DNA of 64,000 nt from Pyrenochaeta sp. MPI-SDFR-AT-0127 (lineage: Eukaryota > Ascomycota > Dothideomycetes > Pleosporales > Cucurbitariaceae): positions 682,001 through 746,000 of the forward strand of contig JAGTJM010000013.1 of NCBI GenBank assembly GCA_020747015.1, in the 5' to 3' direction. How positions within the stretch are numbered: position 1 is the stretch's first letter; every line of letters starts with the position of its first letter. Positions 24,301 to 35,392 of the stretch are shown one piece after another. The position numbers were made by a program, and so were the translations under genes. A model generated the notes under the pieces. The model saw nothing but the letters and a program-made list of their open reading frames with translations, searched no databases and was not told the DNA's origin.

Positions 24301-25252
24301 GGGCGCGTGATCGGCTCTCCGATAAGACGCCGTTGGAGGCCGCAGGCTAATATTCCTCCGAAGATCTCTCGCCTCGCCCGCGGCCACCCAACCAAGATCG
24401 ACACATTTTGCTGCCAGACAAAGGCCCTGCACAGCCTCCCGTCAGAAGCTTGACAGTGCGAGCAGCGGCCATGGCACGGGCGGACAGATGGATATGGGCG
24501 CAAAAAACTGCAGTCGTCGCGACGCTCAGTGGCAATCTCGGCACACGCGGCGGCCCCCATCCGGCAGGGCCAGGCCTAGCGATGGCCGCCCGTTGAGAGC
24601 CTGAAACAGCGCATGGCGACGATCATTCTCTGACCACCCGGCTCTTCCAAGACGCAGAGATGATGGTGCTCGGAGCATGCCAGCCCAATGTGCCTTTCGG
24701 CTGCCCCCGATGAAACAGACACCGAAGTCGGCTGCCATCCCGGTATAGCCTGTAACACGCCCTCTGCCCAGATCCCTGAATCCCGCTCGTGAGCTCTACA
24801 GGGAGAGACATGTCTCACAAATCGGGCGTTGCACTCTCCTATTATAGATACCGGCATGGCGGTGGACGGAGACCCGACAACCTTAACTCGACTTCTACAG
24901 CTGTCGCTTTAGACGTGAAGAAACACTGTATCCAGTGCAAACAACGAAGGTGGACAATTGGGAGCTACACACGACTGACTCGGAGTTGCAAGGTTAGATC
25001 ACTGCCGTTCGACACTGCCAGTGGTTGGTCCCAAGACTAGTATATCTGCGCATACAAGGTTGTCACATCTCACTTGGAAAATGTCGGGTTCCTTTTACAA
25101 ATCCCTTACAAATCGAATCGCACGACACTGTGTTGTATCGTGTGTTGTGTCAAGGCCGCAATGGCGACAATGCTATTCATCCCTTGGTGTATCGTATCAT
25201 ACGCGTCTTTTGTGACTACAGCGTCTGTCTTCTAACCCCTCCCTCTACCCCT
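21393..25252. other. GC-rich region of about 3.9 kb without a supported gene
   Basis: This stretch contains many long overlapping ORFs on both strands, among them 21540-22052 minus (170 codons), 23023-23622 plus (199), 23111-23656 plus (181) and 23857-24432 minus (191). High GC (about 65% in some lines, for example 23341-23400) removes stop codons, so open frames are expected by chance. None shows a family motif, a signal peptide or consistent splice sites. It includes a 14-base G run. It most likely holds the long 5' region of the Zn2Cys6 gene and the 3' flank of the SDR gene, with possible non-coding transcripts. Confidence 0.45.
22894..22912 (+). repeat. Poly-G tract (14 G, A, 4 G)
   Basis: A run of 14 G at 22894-22907 is followed by A, then GGGG. 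Its length is prone to sequencing error and slippage. It can form G-quadruplex-like structures on the plus strand and lies inside the GC-rich gene-free region. Confidence 0.8.
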
Positions 25253-26223
25253 TCAAAGCCTCACCAGGCGATTACTGCCCCAGATCTTGCCTCCATCAAG
25301 AACCAGCGTATCCCCGTTGACATGCCCTCCAGCTCTCGAGCTCAGGTACACAACCGCAGCAGCAATATCCTCTGGCTTGCCCACGCGTCCATTGGGATTG
25401 CTCTTGTTCAATGCATCTGCACCACCACTCCTCTCCATCAGGACGGCGGCCATCTTCGACATGAAGAAACCTGGCGCAATGCTGTTGACGAGAATGTGAC
25501 GAGGTCCCAACTCAATGGCGAGATTGCGTGCGAGATGCAGCACGGCGGCCTTGGAAGCAGCGTACGAGTAGGCCCCAGACTCGCCGAGAGAGCCAGTTCC
25601 AATACCTGCTACGCTGCCCGTTACAATGACGCGGGAGGGATCTTCCACTGAACCCGCCTTCTCCAGGAGAGGTGCGAATCTATGGTTTTTGATTTAGCTT
25701 GAGAAGCCTCAAAGTGCACCACGAGAGACATACTTTTGAATCGTGAAAAAGACACCCTTGACGTTAAGATCCATAACCTTATCCCATCCATTCTTCTCGT
25801 CGACCTTGTCAAATTCAGAGCCCCATGTTGCACCAGCGTTCGCAAAGAGAATGTCCACGTGATCAGTGTGCTTCTCGACTTCCTTGACGAGTCGCTCAAT
25901 CTCAGATAGCTTGGAGCTATCCGCGGGCACAGAGTACGCTTTTGCGCCTGGCTGTTTGTTCTGGAGCGCGTTCAGAGCTGCAACGGCTTCTTCGCACGCG
26001 CTGGCTTTGCGGCTGGTGATGAACACCTTGGAGCAGCCTGCCTGGAGAAGTCTGCAGCATTGTCAATAATGAAGGATGCACATGTTTGCTTCATCTTTAC
26101 GTACCCTGACGCTGCATGCAGACCCAATCCTCTCGATCCACCGCTCACAACGGCGACTTTGCCCTTCAAGCTGAAGATGTTGGCAAAGTCCTGTAGTTTG
26201 ACATCTGATTCTGCGGAAGCCAT
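25253..26223 (-). CDS. Short-chain dehydrogenase/reductase, RhlG / 3-oxoacyl-reductase-like
   Basis: This is a classical SDR of 287 residues. Exons are 26223-26105, 26051-25734 and 25679-25253. It has the cofactor motif SGGSRGLG (about residues 27-34), FANAGATW in the NNAG position, the catalytic Ser in TGSVAGIG, YSYAASK with the catalytic Tyr and Lys, and a C-terminal VNGDTLVLDGG as in FabG-type enzymes. The first intron splices GG|A so that AASGLLQAGCSKVFITSRK is continuous. The typical substrate is a ketone of an acyl chain or sugar acid; it cannot be resolved here. It is tandem with the DUF1989 gene, 318 bp apart and on the same strand, but nothing else links them. Confidence 0.88.
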
Positions 26224-26541
26224 TGTGACCCTGATGAACTCGTCTTATCAATTGGCTGTATAGCGGCCAGTATGAAATGCCCAAGGACAGAGTGGACTAG
26301 TATATTTCGAGCGTGAAGGGAGGTTGATACTTTTGTTGCTCTTGTTGCAACCTCGGCGCTGACTTGGAGATATTGTACCGAGGCTGGAATCCTACGCTAA
26401 CTGGGAGGGGTACCAAGCTCACAAATGCGAATTAGCAGATCACTAAACGCATAAACTGAATCGAGGAATCATCCATATTGACCTATTGTGTCGTGCACGT
26501 AGTCGAGACTTTTTGGAAGGCATGCCATACTACTAAATCGT
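26224..26541. other. Short intergenic region between the SDR and DUF1989 genes
   Basis: The promoter of the SDR and the 3' flank of the DUF1989 gene meet here. Nothing else is seen. Confidence 0.5.
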
Positions 26542-27559
26542 CTACCTCTCACCCTCAGGGATCTGCATTCCGTGAACACCTCTGTATGCACTCCTCTCTG
26601 GACTCTTCCACCCCTTCAGCACTTCTTCCCTTACATCTTGATTAATCTGCCAGACCTCGACCTTGATAGGGCGGCAAGTACTCTTCATGTCCTTCTCTTC
26701 TCCCTGCGCAGCATCTTCGTCTGCCTGATGCCAGCCCCAGGCACTCAAATCGCCGCCGGGGCAAGTGCTAAGTGCGCACAAGAGATCCTGCTCTGCGAAG
26801 AAGTCTACAAAACTTTCCTTGGTCGCGGGGCTGGCTTCCATGAAGTACCGTCCCTGGGGGTCGAGGCCGGTTACTTGGAATACGTTTAGTACGTCGTGGA
26901 CGTCGTATTCTGTGAGGCCGAATGGCAGCACGGCGCGGACGAGGTTGGAATGGCAGTGGTAGTCGTACGACGCGCCAGTGAGCATGTTGGATACTTTGTT
27001 TCCTGCTTAGCCATCCTGCTTTTTGATAACGACCATGGCAAGACTTACCATAAGGATCACACCGCGTCCCTAACAAATCATGACATCTTCCTCCCCACTT
27101 TGTCACGCCCCCCCTCTCATCCCGCTTCTCTTCTCTCCCGCCATTCTTGCCATTGCCAGGGCCATCTTTGATCTCACATCCATCTCTAATGATTCCGCAA
27201 AGCGGCCTCATAAACGGTAAGTTACTCCATAATCTATCTCCTTCAATCATATGGCTCCCCTGCAACTGGCGAGTTCGAGCAGCCCAGAAACGTTCCCGCG
27301 GATCCTGCGCATTCCAGATATTCAAGTCCCCGACTTGAGGCCCCTCAGGTGTACTGAGGCGCAGTATCTCTCCCTTTCCGACTTTCCACGCTTTCCCACT
27401 CCGTGGAGGGATTACAAACTCTTCCTTTTTGGTCAATTGGTGTTTTGACAATCCTCTCAATCGCTCGTAAAGTTCCTTTGGCGGATGCAGTGGTGAATCT
27501 GCTGAAGTGGGGAAGTATGCTGGTGCCGGTGGCGTGTTGTCTGCGCTGTTTACAGGCAT
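26542..27559 (-). CDS. DUF1989 / urea carboxylase-associated family protein
   Basis: The protein has 323 residues in two exons (27559-27049 and 27002-26542). The body carries the family pattern: FVIPPRSGKAW near residue 50, QVGDLNIWNA, LWSNLPFMRPL, the Cys/His-bearing HDLLGTRCDPYG spanning the intron, YDYHCHSNLVRA, DVLNVFQVTGLD and ADQ-like FFAEQDLLCALSTCPGGD. The conserved Cys and His suggest a metal site. Bacterial relatives sit next to urea carboxylase and are linked to nitrogen-compound use; the fungal function is not established. The protein is slightly longer than the bacterial form because of an N-terminal Pro/Ser-rich stretch and a charged Gly/Glu/Lys insertion before the intron. Confidence 0.85.
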
Positions 27560-27991
27560 CTTGCAAAGTGTAAATGACTAGGTTTGGTGTAGTGGAAACT
27601 GTGATGGGTGTATATACATGTGTAACTTGAGGAAGAACGCACGCCACAAAGACCCACTGTTGGAGAAGCCGCTGCTAACCGTAGTTTTCGAGGAACTTTG
27701 CCGATGTCGGAAGGAGCGAGGGCTGAGTGACAAGACGCTGAATGTAGTGCAAAGATGCCCTCAACGTGACTGATCGTGGGGCTGAGTGCAGTTGTATAGC
27801 GATGATATGTGAGCTTTGTGATAATATAGGTTATGAATTACAATACATCCTATATTCACTTTTAAACCCCAAAGTCCCAAGCAAACCAAACCCAATGCGT
27901 AATGCGAATATTCCAAATGCAATTCCAATCTGAGATGCTCTTGGAAATGAAAAAGAAAAACAATCACAGCACATGATTAGCCACCCGTGGC
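27560..27991. other. Intergenic region between the DUF1989 and leucine-synthesis genes
   Basis: This is the promoter of the DUF1989 gene and the 3' flank of the isopropylmalate synthase gene. It contains an AT-rich stretch around 27820-27960. Confidence 0.5.
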
Positions 27992-30013
27992 TTAGACACC
28001 CGCGCTCTTGACGTCCGCATGTTCGCCATTGACGGCGGCTTCCAATTTGTCAACTAATGTGCTACGCTTCTGTTCTTGTATTCTGGGACTTGATTGTGGG
28101 CTTGGGATATCGTGAGTATTTGACCGCTTGGGGCGGAAAGGAATTGGTGTTGAAGGTCTTGACGATAGGAACTACGCATCGTTAGCCTCTGGTTCTCTTG
28201 AGTTCGAGCAGCAATGAAACTTACAGAAGAAGCAGCACTCAACAGCGCAATGAGAGACGCCTGGACAACATCCTGGTGAATTCCCACACCCCAAACCTTT
28301 TGTGTGCTCTGCGCCGCCGTACATCCTATATACGTGGCCGCCTTTGCATCCTTACTCGTACCAATTGTGTGCTCGTTGTAGTCCACGACATCCAATTCAA
28401 TACCAAGCCCCCTCAGTGCATCAGCCAGAGATGAAAGAGCACCATTGCCAGATCCCCTAATCTCATGCTCTTGGCCGTCGATCTCAATGACACCCTTGAA
28501 CAGACGGCGAAGATTACGGCTGCTGACAGTTCGTCCCTCCTGTGCTGCGGCCGGTGTTGCCGAGCGGTCGGCTGTGATTTCGTAGTCGACAAGAGAAAAG
28601 CGAGGATTGCGCTTGAGATGATATGCTTCTTCAAACAGCTGTGTGATTTCAGTGGGGAGGAGTTCGCGGCCCAGCATATCCGTTTCCTTTTGCACAATCT
28701 TGGAGAAGGCGATTTGCAGACCACGAGGAAGGTCGAGCTCGAGCTGGCGCTGGATGATCCAGGCCACGCCGCCCTTTCCACTTTGTGAATTGACGCGAAT
28801 AATGGCTTCGTACGTGCGGCCAATATCTTGCGGATCGAGAGGCAGGTAGGGAATCTGCCAGGGGGTTTCGTTCGTGGCGCCCTCCCGCTTCCGTTTCGCA
28901 AAGCCTTTCTTGATAGCGTCTTGATGCGAGCCGCTGAATGCACATACGACGAGCTGTCCTCCATAGGGTGCGCGCGGGTGTACTGGGATCTTGTTGCAGG
29001 TTTCAACCATGTCGATGATCGACTTCAGGTCGGAGAAGTTGATACCAGGATGTATGCCTTGAGTGTACAGATTCAGGCCCAGGGTTACAAGGTCCACATT
29101 TCCTGTACGCTCTCCATTGCCAAACAGCGTGCCCTCTACACGGTCTGCGCCCGCCATCTGTGCCAGTTCTGCTGCTGCTACTGCGCACCCGCGGTCGTTG
29201 TGTGGGTGGAGAGACACGCAGACCTTTTCCCTCTCGGAGATGTTCTTGCAAAAGTACTCAATCTGATCGGCATACACGTTAGGGGTTGATACCTCGACGG
29301 TAGCAGGCAGATTGAAGATGAGTGGGTTCTCGACAGTCGGCTCCCATGCAGCCTTGACTGCCTCGCAGACGCGAATGACAAACTCTGGTGATGAGTCTGA
29401 GAATGTCTCAGGTGAGAACTCGTAAGCCCATTCTGTGCCTGTCGTTGCGGGATCGTCCTTTGTTATCGATCTTGCGTACTTTGTGCATTCAACCGCCAGG
29501 GCGACAGTCTCCTCGTCGTTCATGTTGAAGACAATCTGCTGGAAACACGGGCTTGTGGCGAGATAGAGATGTAGGATGGCTTTCCGGGCGCCTTTTAGGG
29601 AGTCGACGGTGCGTCGGATGAGTTCTTTGCGGCATGGCGAGAGAACCTGGACCCAGACATCGTCAGGGACTATGCCTGGTGTCTGAATGAGGCGTTGCGT
29701 GAAGTCGAAGTCTGTCTGCGAGGCCGAGGGGAAAGAGACTTCGATTTCCTTGTAACCCAGCTTGACCAGCATGTTGAAGTAATCCCATTTTTGCGCGCCG
29801 TCCTAGATGGCACAGGTCAGTGCATGCACGCGCAATTCATCGTCTGGGCCTTGCGCTCACCATGGGATCGACAAGACTCTGGTTTCCATCGCGCAAGTCG
29901 GTCGACAGCCAGCGCGGCGGCTTCTCAAGGGTCTTGCTCGGCCATGAGCGATCTTGTAGGTTCAGCGGCTTGAACGCCTTGTATTTCTTTGACGGATCCG
30001 CGAGCATTGGCAT
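27992..30013 (-). CDS. LEU4: 2-isopropylmalate synthase (leucine biosynthesis)
   Basis: This enzyme condenses acetyl-CoA with 2-oxoisovalerate, the committed step of leucine synthesis. Exons are 30013-29861, 29802-28225 and 28171-27992, giving 636 residues. The catalytic HMGL-like barrel shows WLSTDLRDGNQSLVDPM across the first intron (the metal-binding Asp and Arg-Asp pair), FPSASQTDFDF, SLHPHNDRGC with metal His, and TLFGNGERTGNVDL. After a linker comes the C-terminal LeuA dimer regulatory domain (about 470-600: VIEIDGQEHEIRGSGNGALSS and DYNEHTIG), the site of leucine feedback. ATG 30013 gives the usual MPML start. A possible upstream codon is GTG, so no mitochondrial leader is visible unless an upstream exon was missed. 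The last short exon adds a Ser/Pro-rich tail. Confidence 0.95.
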
Positions 30014-30688
30014 CTTGAGTGTCACCCTGCCTGGGATTTTTCTGTCACTGATTGGTCGCGTGGGTTTTTTACAGTAGGAATTGGCTGTGCTGGGTATCGA
30101 GACGAATTATGGCGGGCACAGGGGAAGGAGTAGAAGCAAAGAAAGCCAGCTATGAGTCTTCTATCAGCTATGATTCACAGCCTCTGAAAAGTTTCTGTGC
30201 TCGGTACGACTAAGCACTTAAGCCGTCCCGCTGAATGGGACGACTGACATATGACGATGCGGGGCACGGACTATGGCTTTTTCACGAATGCGGGGCAGAC
30301 GCCTGCACAACGACGCCGTCCGACTTCGGCATGCAGCGGGTATTCAGGCACAGCGAATTGGACAATTCTCAATTGATTGTTTACGAGTTGAGCAGTGGGC
30401 AGAAGCTCCAAGCTGGGAAGATCGACAATTCCCGGCAGGTTTTGTCATGGCCATTGTTTGTCCGTAGCCAGAGCTGGCAGATATCCCAGGCACTAAACAC
30501 CAAAGTTGACTCCGCCATCACACATGGCCGTGGGGTAAAAATACCACGGATAATTGAATGCCCGTCAGATGCAGTCAAGTCTTACAAACCATAGGCTCGG
30601 CCTTTGACGCAGAAGCCGGGTTCCTGCCCGGTTACTCTTGGATTACTACTACTGCTGCTACTACTACTAATAACCCCCACGTCCATTT
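30014..30688. other. Intergenic region between the LEU4 and LCHN-like genes
   Basis: This is the leucine gene promoter and the 3' flank of the LCHN-like gene. One ORF of 119 codons (30235-30594 plus) has no recognisable content. The right end holds a trinucleotide repeat. Confidence 0.5.
30644..30669 (+). repeat. Trinucleotide microsatellite (TAC/TGC)
   Basis: Three TAC, two TGC and three TAC units follow one another directly, about 20 bp beyond the 3' end of the LCHN-like gene. Confidence 0.8.
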
Positions 30689-32473
30689 TCAGAATACCGG
30701 GACCCTCAGCCCGCAGCAATCCACCTCACTTCCCTTGACCCCAATGGTGCGTGCAAAGTACAGGCTGCCAAACTCCTGGACAAACGCTCGATCGGCTTCT
30801 GACCATGTGTCGAGGCCCATTCTCGACAGGTCGTCTCGGTCGATTATCAATGTGTCTCCATCGACGTCGTCGTCGTTCTCTTCTTCTCTGTCACTCTCCA
30901 TGAGCCGTGATATTGTTTGTATGAGCAGCGACGATTGCCGGTGAAAGTAGGCAATGATGGCTGTCTCAACAGACTGCGAGTACTCGGTAAGATCGCCAAT
31001 AAGCTCGCGGTCCGTGTCTCGTTCTGCGGTGGTGTATGCATCCCTTTCACCAGCCGATGCCCACCACATGAACCCCAGGTATGCCAGCCGTGACCACGTC
31101 ATGGGCTCCACTACAGCGTCATCGTAGGCTTCGTTGAAATCGTCGGCTGCGCGCTTCGTATCGACTTCCTCACGCGATAGTAAGGGTGCGGCCTCTTCGT
31201 TCTCGTCATCCGTGTATGCGTCGGGCGCCAATTGCGGCCTGTTTCGAAGATTGAACAGCTCCTTGTGCAACAGCTTGTATCTCGCCAAGTCCCGTTGACT
31301 CGCCTTGATCAGACATCCATCGCTCGTCCGTATTCGCGGCCAGCGTCGCGCCTGCGCAGGGGCGTCGTATGTGGGTGGTAGCTCGACAATGATGTCGTAC
31401 AGCTGCGTCTTGGTGCTTATGATCTCGTCGGTTGTACATGCGGCCCATCCCTCTAACGGCTCGGCGCCTGGCGTGTGTCCACCGTGCTTTGGGCTTCGTA
31501 GGTCTTCCAGGAAGGGTATGTCGTGGACGCCAATGGAGAAGAGGGTGGGCAGGCGCAGCAGTTCTTCAGTACCAGGGATGAGGAGTTCGGCGTCGCGAGG
31601 AGATATGCTGGAGAAAACAGATAGGTTATATACTGTGTCGCATTAGCTGTATGTATGTATTTCCCCTCTTCAGTCGTCGAGCATACCAAACTCGCAAGCA
31701 GCCCTGACAGGCGGGCTGCCCACAAAGAGGATCCGTTTCCGCAATAGCGCTGCCTGCTGTAGCCTGAATACCAAAGGTCCAAACACGTCGATGTACTGCA
31801 GTATAGACAGAGCAGGGTGATAGTCGGGTAGGCTCTCATCAACCGGCAGGACCGCGCTCGCTGTCGAGATTGCGCGCGCCCGGCTGTGTCCCTTGGCCTC
31901 GCCATGCTGCGACGTTTCGCCTGTAAGTCTCGACTGCAAGGTTGGCGTCTGCTCTGCCCAGAATTCTTCCAGCGGCGTCACCGTGTCGGAGTCGTCAGCA
32001 AGAGCTGCAGCCATCTTCTCGAGCCGCCCTGCGAGCAACCATGCTCTTCCAAGTCTGCCGAATCTCCCCTCCTTATTTACCAGTATGCCGACGGCGACGA
32101 AATTGGCATTGCGGTCCTCTGCGCCTGCGTCGCCCTTGGCGAATGCGCTCAGCCCAGCATAGCCCTCGTGGGTGAAGTAGACGAGGTCAGATTGCACAGC
32201 ATGCAAGCCCGAGGGCAGCGATTTGAACTCGACAGCATTCTCCAGCGGAATGTCGGTCGTTGAGCGCTTCCATGCGATTGTATAGCTGCATTCCAGCGTC
32301 AGCGTGCAGCTTCATTTGCAGTCTCCAGGCAGCGAGTGGTGCCGTCGCATGACATACCCGACCTTCTTGTCGAAGCGGATCAGGAACAGGGCCTCGATCT
32401 TGGGCGCTTCAGCAACAGCACTGGCGTCGACATCTGTTGCGCTCGAGTCTGTCGAAGCAGACATGGTGGGCAT
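30689..32473 (-). CDS. LCHN / DUF4484-type protein (DENN-related; yeast Anr2-like)
   Basis: The protein has 552 residues. Exons are 32473-32358, 32285-31687 and 31632-30689. The start reads ALFLIRFDKKVGYTIAWKR, the longin-like opening of DENN-type proteins, followed by SLPSGLHAV and DLVYFTHEGYAGLSAF. The middle has PALSILQYIDVFGPLVFRLQQ and KRILFVGSPPVRAACEFVYNLSVFSSI, which match the LCHN/Anr2 family (DUF2347/DUF4484). The second splice (phase 1, donor gtatgc) is fixed by CEF-VYNLSV. The C-terminal half (DUF4484) is acidic and ends with FARTIGVKGSEVDCCGLRVPVF. DENN-related proteins act with Rab GTPases in membrane traffic; the fungal role is not established. ATG 32464 is an equally good start, three codons downstream. 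Confidence 0.85.
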
Positions 32474-33917
32474 GCGGGCGAGCCGCGGCGATTGAAGCGT
32501 TGACAGCACCTGCGTGAGCACCGGCGATGCAACCCTCCCGCTAATTAAGCATGATCGCGTAAACTTGCCCTATCCCAAGTCAGGTACGCACACGGCCGTC
32601 ATTTCGACATGGTTTGACAGCGATATGCATTCTAGTGGGCAATTGATGGAGATTTGTGGATTTGAAAAATGGCGACTTCGGTTCTTTCAAATCCTACATT
32701 GCCGTCACAAGTAGTGTTAAGAGCTTCATTAGTTGTTCTCGCATTCGAGTCGAGCACATTGAGATGAAAGTCAACCGAACACTCTGCTAACTAGAATTTC
32801 TAGGCATGAGCAGAGATATACATCGTTCAGTGTGCTGCTGTACATCTTCTTTATTCGTGATACAGAAGAGATACTAAGTCAAAGATGCATCTAGAGGATT
32901 TATCAAAGCTATCAAAAGCAGTACCCAAGGACTCAAGAGGTCAAGAGTAGAGCGAGAGTAACATCTTCCCCTGCCACTGTCTCCCATGGCGTACATCTGA
33001 TGATATGTCATGATAAAAATTATGGCCACTTGTGCGAAATATGTGTCATTGACACACTCAGCAAGTATAATCGCGTCCTTTGACGGGTTTGAAAGATGTC
33101 ATGGCCACACGGCTCAAAGTCTTTGACCAAGACTATAACGTTATCAATTTGATTGGCTTTCCAGATACTGAAAGTGTCAGTAATCTTTCAGGAACATCTG
33201 CAGAGACCACAAGATTCCACCCATGCAAGGTGGGGTATGCTCAAACTCAGTCTTTTCGCTGCAACCTCTTGGAAAGGCTTATTCAAGGTTATGCATAATC
33301 ACAAACTATGTTATCAGTACAACATGCTTGACAGGGTGAGGGTCTTTTGACATCATAACAATATACGCATCAGCTCATCGGCCACTCACGCTCTACGCAT
33401 GACTGCGATATTGGTAATTTAATTCAAATGTACCAGTTCGGTCAAGTGTTTTACAATCAAGTCGTGTGTGTGCCGCGTCATGTCCTGGAAATTCTTTTCT
33501 TCTACTGAACGTTGTGGAGTATCGAGAAGTGCAACTCAGGAACAAATTTGGGGTGTACCTTTGGTCAGTGGATCCGCATGAAGCTTTTTAGTCTCATCTA
33601 ATTAGAGCATAAAAACTGAACTGAAGTAGGTTAATCGATGACCTCAGTTGAACGGGAACCCATGGCGGTTGGTCCCTTGCATATACTGGGATGGTCGGAG
33701 TTTATGCTCGGCCTAGAAACGCGAACGAATCACCACCCACTACGCTTTGAGTGACTTGATTCAGGGGCATTATGAATCTGAGTCTCTATTCTAATTACTT
33801 GATGATAAGATCGAAGTTTGCTGCATTCAATTGTGGGATATTGGAGGAAGTAAAATCCAAGTCACTCAAGGCCCCAAACGCGTAGGTAGCTCTCCATATA
33901 ACCCATTTCAAATCGCC
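32474..33917. other. AT-rich intergenic region, 1.4 kb, no gene seen
   Basis: Only ORFs of about 60-70 codons without family content occur. The stretch is AT-rich compared with its neighbours. It holds the promoter of the LCHN-like gene and the 3' side of the polyol-type SDR. Confidence 0.55.
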
Positions 33918-35115
33918 TTACCACGCACAATGCCCTCCGTCAATTCGAAGATCCTAGAAAACCTTGTTAGCCACTATTCCCTCCCGAATTTGACCGTGGC
34001 CATGGGCTTTTAAGATTGACGATTCATCATGCCAACAAAGGGCCAGCAGGATCGACCAGTGATGGAAATTCGAATGTATAGCGGAGTTCACTTACTGCTC
34101 CAGTCATATAGCTACTCCCCTCTCCCAAGAGGAACAGAACCGGTGCCCTGAATTCCTCAGGCTGACTGATACGACCGAGCATGTTCTGCTTTGCCCACTC
34201 CTCAGTTAAACCTCGTTCTCGTGCCGCCTCACTGAGCGGCGTGTCGATGTGCCCTGGACTGATTGTATTCACTCTAATTGGTGGATACCTGAAGTTTTTG
34301 CACAAAGTCAGCTGCAGATACTACAAACTTCATGTGGAGATGAGCATACTCAGTTCGTCGCTCGAATGAAGGGTTCGGATTTGTTTCACTTGTTGTGCTG
34401 CCAGGAAATGTGTTCTGCGGGTGTCCCCATTCTTGTGCGAGGCTTCTTGCAAGTTGATGCACAGCAGCCTTCGATGCATTGTATGCTGATGTATTGATCC
34501 CTTTGTTGCTGACGTGCCCGCTCATACTTGCAAACAGCACTATGCTCCCTGTCACTTGCGCTCGGTGCATCTCCTCCGCAACACAGCGAGCGATAAGGAA
34601 GGTGCCTGTAATATTTACATCAAGGATTCTTCGAAATATATTCAGAGGATAGCTACAAGCGTCACTTTCTCCAGAGATGGCAGCGCAGGACACCAGGCCT
34701 CGAATAGGGTGGCGCAATAGCGGACGGATACTGTCGAACGCAGATGCGATACTTGCTTCATCTTGTACATTTAATTGTTTATACAATGCATTTGCGTTAT
34801 GGCTTTGAGCACATTCATTGATGGCCTCTAGTAACCTGGTCAGCCACATTTGGTCCAACACAAAATCTAGAAGACTGAGAAATACCCCAAGTTTCTGGCT
34901 TCGGGGATGGTACCACATCGAGGAAGACTACATCTCCCCCGTTCTCGAGTATGGCCTTCCCAACCGTTGTTCCAACCGCCCCTGCTCCACCGGAGACTAG
35001 TATTATTTTTAGAGCAGTCGTCAATAGGTCCAAAGATTGCAGTACCTAGGATTGTCCTGCCATTCAGTAAGAACAGGTCTTTAGTTGCGACTTGTGTAGG
35101 CGCAGGGATCGCCAT
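33918..35115 (-). CDS. SDR related to D-arabinitol dehydrogenase / sorbose reductase
   Basis: This is a polyol- or ketose-type SDR of 295 residues in five exons: 35115-35046, 34996-34886, 34827-34350, 34288-34096 and 33953-33918. It has the cofactor loop SGGAGAVG, FLDVV at the adenosine-ribose strand, SCAAIS where NNAG is usual, the catalytic Ser in FASMSGH, SAYNASK with Tyr and Lys, PPIRVNTISPGHIDT, and a final exon of only 36 nt that encodes DLRIDGGHCAW, the family C-terminus. The last intron is 142 nt and has a perfect gtaagt donor; without splicing the frame runs on for 22 other codons. The 34827 acceptor (GAG across the junction) is the least certain. A 30-residue loop before PPIRV (HPQNTFPGS...) is longer than usual. 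Confidence 0.83.
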
Positions 35116-35392
35116 GGCTCAATAAAGTATAGTCAAGGGAAGTCCGATTCGAGCATGTGTCCCTGAAGGGTTTGGAACTCACGAGAAAGGTATAACTGCG
35201 TTGCAAGAATGAAATGCGGGGTCATGACGTAAAGCTGCAACATTGTTGTGTATTTTGCGTTGATGCTATGTTTGCAAACTGAAATTCTACATTCTCAAAA
35301 CAATATATATATACAGGGAATAGTACTTGGATTTAACCTCTCATGCACAGATACCACATTCGAATCAAAACAAAAACTTCCTGCATGGTTCC

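Noticed and set aside
25025..25651. 208-codon plus-strand ORF overlapping the SDR
   Set aside because: It overlaps the SDR coding exon on the other strand, and its sequence is an antisense translation without family content.
28828..29289. 153-codon plus-strand ORF
   Set aside because: It lies fully inside the isopropylmalate synthase exon on the opposite strand.
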